Assembly (NCBI GenBank): GCA_027559495.1
Contig: JAMXSV010000011.1
Location: 12,501 to 76,500 of the forward strand
Length of the DNA stretch: 64,000 nucleotides
Direction of reading: 5' to 3'
Origin: Aurifilum marmelostoma
Lineage: Eukaryota; Ascomycota; Sordariomycetes; Diaporthales; Cryphonectriaceae
The notes under the pieces were generated by a model. That model ran no database searches, was not told the DNA's origin, and saw only the letters and a program-made list of their open reading frames with translations. Every line of letters begins with the position of its first letter. Within the stretch, counting starts at the first letter, position 1. Below, one piece after another: positions 59,629-64,000 of the stretch. A program made the position numbers and the translations under genes.

Positions 59629-60876
59629 ATGACTGTCGACGCGAACTCGGACGAATTGTATCCCCCAATGCCGGTCTATGGCGGTAAGTTAGCGAGGCAT
59701 GCCCTCTCGTATGATGGGATTTTGTGCATGCTGACTTTCGCGTGTGTGTGTTCTTGCAGGGCGGTGGCACCCACCCAAGAACCTGCTGGACTGCTACAAC
59801 CATATGTGGATCGACACCGACGTGTGGGAGCTTCCAGACAACGTCATCTACGACCTGTACAGCCAGCCAACCCGAGGTCCTGGCCAGCAGGGCTCGTACC
59901 TCGTTGTCCTGCCGCCTGGCTATGATGATCTTGATATCAATGGCGAGCGGTATCCCGTGCTGTACTGGCTCCACGGGGGCTTTTCGTGCTCGCGCGCGGC
60001 GGTCTGGTCGTTGCAGTTCTACGCACGTAAGATGGAGCTTGGCAAGATGCCAAAGGTCATCATCGTTGCACCACAGGTACGTAACGATCACGTGCAAGAT
60101 CTTTGGTTTCTCGTTGCATTCCAACGCATGAAAACAAGATCGGTTACACGCGAATGTGTGAGATTTAGTTGCGCTCATGCTGACTTGCGCTGACCGATGA
60201 CATCTGCAGGCTTTGCCAAAGGGGAGATGGATCAACAGTTATGATGGGAGCCGTCGGCTGGGTGATATTATGAAGAACGACCTGGTCACAGCCATAGATG
60301 AGCGCTACAGGACCATTCGGCACCCGTCTGCGCGCTGGCTCGAGGGACATTCTGCTGGAGGGTGAGTGTTGTCTTGTTGTTCCCACTGTCCTTCACGCGC
60401 TGGTTATGAGAGGAAATCCGGGGTTATCAATTACATCGCTCACACGTGATTCTCACATTAGCTATGGCGCCTTCAATCTCGGCCTCAAGTACCCCGATGT
60501 CTTCGGCGGTGCCCTATCCTCGCTCGCGGGCTCTTTCCGCACAGAGCTGGCCAAGGAGGGTGTTGAGGTCACCTATGATACGTACAACGGCTCGCAGACG
60601 TTCTTCACCGAGAACCACGCGCTTACTCTCCTGAATAAGATCCTGCCTCAGGTGAAGCGTGACAAGCCGGAGCTCCGCTTGTTGATCGGCGGAGAGGATG
60701 TCAGGCTCAGGGAGGCGCACGAGCACATGTGGGCAAGCCTGGATGACCTCGGTGTGCCATACACCAAGGACATCATCCCAGGTGCGCCGCATACAGCTGA
60801 GCATGTTCTTGGAGGACTGAACAATGATGGGCTCAAATTCTGGTGGGACGCGAGAGCCAAGGTTGTGGAGCCCTGA
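59629..60876 (+). CDS. Esterase-D-like alpha/beta hydrolase
   Basis: Four exons: 59629-59683, 59760-60076, 60210-60361, 60462-60876; 312 aa. Shows YPVLYWLHGGF (oxyanion region), nucleophile elbow GHSAGG (Ser172) split by the third intron, and the His in GAPHTAEH near the C-terminus. Fold and motifs are those of the putative-esterase family that includes S-formylglutathione hydrolase and feruloyl esterase D. No signal peptide, so intracellular. Sits between the dual-cluster regulator and the lactonase-like gene. Confidence 0.88.
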
Positions 60877-61365
60877 TGATGAGGAAATGTCCGCCTCACG
60901 CTTGTCATTATGTGTACTCAAGTAATGAAGTATCATGCTCAATGTCTTGGGTCGATCTCAATGCACAGGGTATGAAAATGATCAGTAACCGAGTAGATAT
61001 TTAATGTGCCATCTCAACCTCTGTCCACGCTTGCTGATGAAACAAGCCTGGGGGTTAAATGTGCTTGGTAAACATAAGAAGGCAGTACGAATTCTTGGCT
61101 GAGGCAAGACTGGCCTACTCATGCGAGACCATTATTGCCATACTATTCTTGGCTATGAGTGATGGTTCACAAGATCTTAAATTGCTACTCGTTCTGCTTA
61201 CACCTGGACAAGTACCCCAGGGTATAGTTTGGTTCCTCTACCCTTATATTAGATAGGGCGTCTCTTATTTTGTCGTTCACACAAGAGCACATGAGACTTT
61301 GGACCATTGTACAATTATATATAATTGTCTAGCGATGTGAGGCTTGTCGTAATTATCTAATGCCA
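60877..61365. other. Convergent 3' spacer
   Basis: Between the 3' ends of esterase (plus) and lactonase-like gene (minus). AT-rich, no gene. Confidence 0.5.
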
Positions 61366-62553
61366 TTACGCAGATGATGACAAGTCGACCAGTGTAATGG
61401 CGCTGGGCCTTGGGGCGCTTATCGTCCTGCCGGTCGGCGAGAGCAACCCATCTTCGCCTATGCTCCAGACCTGCACCTCGTTGCTGACTGATAGCGCAAC
61501 ATAGAGGAATCGGCCGTCGGGACTGGGAGCACATCCTTTTGGCGAGATTCCGCCAAGCTCAGTAGTCTGGATCCGTCGCAGAAGGCCCGTCTCGTAGTCG
61601 ACAGCAAACGTGCTGACAACATTATGGCCTCGTATGAGCGTGTAGACATACGTTCCACGTGGATGGACGCGCAAGTCAGAGAGCAAGACGCCAGATACAT
61701 CTTTGCTGTCGCTGAGGTGGTCAGGAAGGACGTCGACCGTCCCCAGAGACTCAAACCCACCACCCTTGCGATACTTGAATGTCTCGATCATCGGCCGGTA
61801 TTCGTAATTGATGTAGAACACTGGCAGGGTTGGGTGAAAGGCTGAGTAACGCGGTCCACTGCCTGGGCCTGCACTGTAGGTTTCATGCAGGCTCAACGAC
61901 TTGGTGGCCGGGTCGACCACGAATGTGACCAGCTGGTCCTTTTTCATGTCGCATTCGACGAGAAATGAGCCATCTGTGGACAGCGAGATCGAGTGTAGGC
62001 ACGAAGGCGGTTGTCCCGTGGCCCCAGATGCGTGGATGTGGACATCAGACGGCGCATCCAGGCGACCCGTCTCGTCGAGTGGGAACAGCACCGTGGTGGC
62101 GTCATCGTACCGAGGCTCAATTCGGTACTTCGACTTGGTGTCGCCAATGATGGCTGTGGTTGTGGCCCGACTGGTGAAGTGAGAGACGACGAGAAGATCG
62201 CCGCTGGCGTCAAGAGAAAGTCCCGCGGGCTGTGTGCCGTAGCTGGGCCAGTGACCGAGCTCGGTGAGTCGACCCGTAGCGGCATCTATCGAGAAGGCAT
62301 ATACGCGGCCGCCTCCGCCACCGGCCGCGCCATGCAGTGCACGAAACTCGGCTGTCGTTGCGACTTCGTCCGAAACATACAGGACGCCGCGCTTCCTATC
62401 CACGAGAAAACTCCCCACGTTCAGTCCAGGAACGTATGATGCGACTGGCTTTAGAGCTCCCGTCTCTGCCTCGACACAAAAGACATGAAGCCCTTCGTGT
62501 TCTGCTGGGTTGGGCATGACGAAACTGCCTACGTAGGCGTATATTTTCGCCAT
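61366..62553 (-). CDS. Seven-bladed beta-propeller lactonase-like protein
   Basis: Intronless, 395 aa from the Met of MAKIYAYVGS (the open frame extends 11 codons further to another Met, less likely). Blade-like repeats such as LDASGDLLVVSHF, LSTDGSFLVECDM, RVHPRGTYVYTLI and PSPDGRFLYVALS are those of the lactonase propeller family, which covers bacterial 6-phosphogluconolactonase and the fungal 3-carboxy-cis,cis-muconate lactonizing enzyme of aromatic catabolism. Cytosolic. By eye I cannot tell the two apart. Together with neighbouring esterases the aromatic role is attractive but inferred. Confidence 0.88.
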   Translation of the reverse strand: MAKIYAYVGSFVMPNPAEHEGLHVFCVEAETGALKPVASYVPGLNVGSFLVDRKRGVLYVSDEVATTAEFRALHGAAGGGGGRVYAFSIDAATGRLTELGHWPSYGTQPAGLSLDASGDLLVVSHFTSRATTTAIIGDTKSKYRIEPRYDDATTVLFPLDETGRLDAPSDVHIHASGATGQPPSCLHSISLSTDGSFLVECDMKKDQLVTFVVDPATKSLSLHETYSAGPGSGPRYSAFHPTLPVFYINYEYRPMIETFKYRKGGGFESLGTVDVLPDHLSDSKDVSGVLLSDLRVHPRGTYVYTLIRGHNVVSTFAVDYETGLLRRIQTTELGGISPKGCAPSPDGRFLYVALSVSNEVQVWSIGEDGLLSPTGRTISAPRPSAITLVDLSSSA

Positions 62554-63114
62554 GGTCGTTGAATCTGCTGCAAATGATGATCTCAAGGCTTGAACGACTC
62601 TGGTTGTTTTTATTTTTCTTTTGGCTCGAGATCTGAGCCTAAGTGATGGTCACTCAAATCTCACTTAATTTGGATTGTCGATTGTTGTTAAGTGGTTCCA
62701 GCGCCGAAGTCGACCCAATTAGGCCAGAATTTTTGGATGATGCTTAGGACCGAAATAATCAATTGCTGTTACCCACTCCGTCATGAATTCGAATGATGTC
62801 TTTGAGACTTCTTTCAGTCGTCTAGAGCAGTGAACGAGGCGAGGCTTGGCGAGTCATTGCTTCGGCAGTCGCACGCAGGCGACCCTCGCCTCCAGCACCT
62901 CGTCCTCTAGGGACCAATGAGACTTCCCCGACAGGTCCGCTATCTGCCCTGCACCTTGTCGTCTCCCGTGTCCTCCGTGTAAGTGAGATGCCTTAATAGT
63001 TATTGTACAAGTTTCGGACACCTCATATGTAATTACACCTCGGTCGACCTCAGCCAGGGTAATTCTTCGTCTTCCAGATCTGGCCAAACACCAAGCCACA
63101 GAATAGCTGCAAGC
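62554..63114. promoter_or_regulatory. Divergent promoter, lactonase-like gene and MFS
   Basis: 560 bp between head-to-head starts. No TATA box or palindrome stands out. Confidence 0.4.
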
Positions 63115-64000
63115 ATGGACTTGATAGCAGCCGAGCAAGGAGCTGCGGCCGTCACGCCTCCTGCGCATCGCGGAGCTCACACTGACCAAATCCAAGCCAC
63201 GGTTCATCATGATCACCGGATGAACAGCGAGATAAGAGCTTCGAGGCCGGCCAGCCCGCAGGAGATTGAGATGGTCAAGGCGACTGCCTCGACCCACGAG
63301 TGCGTTCTCACCGACAAGGAGGATCCAGAACTGGGAAGTCAAGGGCAGGCCGCAGGGGCAGGCGATGCAGACGAGGCGAAGGGCCTCCAGGACCAGACAA
63401 ACCTTTTGCCTATGAAGCAATTGTTTGTCGTCTTTGCGGGTTTGTCTGCGGCCATGTTATGTGAGTAGTCCTCTACTGCGGCCCCTCTGTGGCTTGTTTT
63501 ATTGTCCCGTGTTTTTGTCCTAGCCTATCTTGATCCCCCTACGTTCCGTCTTTTCCTGACCCCGGTCGTACCGAATACTTCGTGCGCGTACTATGCTGAC
63601 TTCTTTGTGTCTATACCAGGCTCTATGCTTAACCAGACAATGTGCGTGTGCTCAGCTTCTTCTTGTGAAACGCAACCTCCTCTCGTGCAGGACTCTGACA
63701 AGGCTTACAGCGTTTCTACTGCTCTCCCCACCCTTGGTGCAGTGTTCCATGCATCCGACATCGTGGACTGGGTTGGTACAGCCTACTTGTTAACGAGTAC
63801 GGCATGCCAACCACTCTACGGCAGACTGACCGATATTTTCGGCCGCAAGGTGAGTCGAATACAGGATAAGCCTCTTAAATATGATTTTTCTTGACATATG
63901 ATTTTACATTACTGGTTCCCTGCCTGGCCATGAACTCGCGAGGCTGACTACGTGCAGGTAATTCTCGTCGGCTCACTCTCGATCTTCCTGCTCGGCAGCG
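63115..64000 (+). CDS. MFS drug/acid transporter, partial
   Basis: Four exons so far: 63115-63460, 63620-63641, 63711-63849, 63958 to beyond the window end. The 22-nt second exon is required: it gives SMLNQTI and joins to VSTALPTLGAVF, then VDWVGTAYLLTSTACQPLYGRLTDIFGRK, which is the helix 1-3 signature of the drug:H+ antiporter group with 14 helices. N-terminal 105 residues are cytosolic and acidic. The usual LDQTIV motif of helix 1 reads LNQTIV, so Asp is replaced by Asn. The gene is cut by the edge. Confidence 0.85.

Noticed and set aside
1..64000. CRISPR array, bacterial operon signals, rRNA genes
   Set aside because: Genome is eukaryotic with spliced genes; regular repeats found are minisatellites, WD40 units and LTRs, none with spacer structure.

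Overview
The window is nuclear DNA of a filamentous ascomycete (Pezizomycotina). Most genes are split by short introns (about 50-140 bp) with GT..AG ends that keep phase exactly. The gene content fits: Zn2Cys6 regulator, cytochrome P450, NRPS-like reductase, NACHT-WD40 protein, Cwh43, MFS transporters and secreted plant-polymer hydrolases. I cannot fix class or genus from sequence alone. Exon models were made by hand from open frames plus splice signals; where phases close exactly I treat them as strong.

Left part (1-11.4 kb): a secreted protein with a 30-bp coding minisatellite, a solo LTR with a perfect target-site duplication, a large F-box protein, a second diverged LTR, a stand-alone A-T-R carboxylate reductase (NRPS-like) and a stand-alone nucleoside-phosphorylase-domain protein. 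Middle-left (11.4-25.6 kb) is accessory and repeat rich: an inverted pair of a second LTR family brackets a four-TM membrane protein and a nested terminal-inverted-repeat element full of 15-bp minisatellites. Beside it lies a 1,449-aa NACHT-WD40 (NLR-type) gene with nine nearly identical 42-residue WD repeats, then a broken gene fused to an LTR fragment, and an SDR enzyme.

The core (26-39 kb) is ordinary housekeeping and signalling: a cAMP-receptor-like GPCR, a DUF1993 protein, an EVE/thymocyte-nuclear-protein-1-like protein preceded by a spliced 54-codon small ORF, UTP6 (rRNA processing), CWH43 (GPI-anchor lipid remodelling) and a tiny Cys-rich ORF.

The right part (41-64 kb) looks catabolic: P450, secreted GH5 glycoside hydrolase, secreted tannase/feruloyl esterase, sugar-porter MFS, type-B carboxylesterase, a Zn2Cys6 regulator with two tandem zinc clusters, an esterase-D-like hydrolase, a seven-bladed lactonase-like propeller protein and a drug/acid-type MFS cut by the window end. 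I infer a possible cluster for taking apart phenolic esters: secreted esterase releases an acid, a transporter imports it, intracellular esterases and a lactonase-like enzyme process it, and the local regulator controls the set. The most unusual items are the double zinc-cluster regulator, the NLR repeat array, the nested TIR element and the dated LTR insertions.
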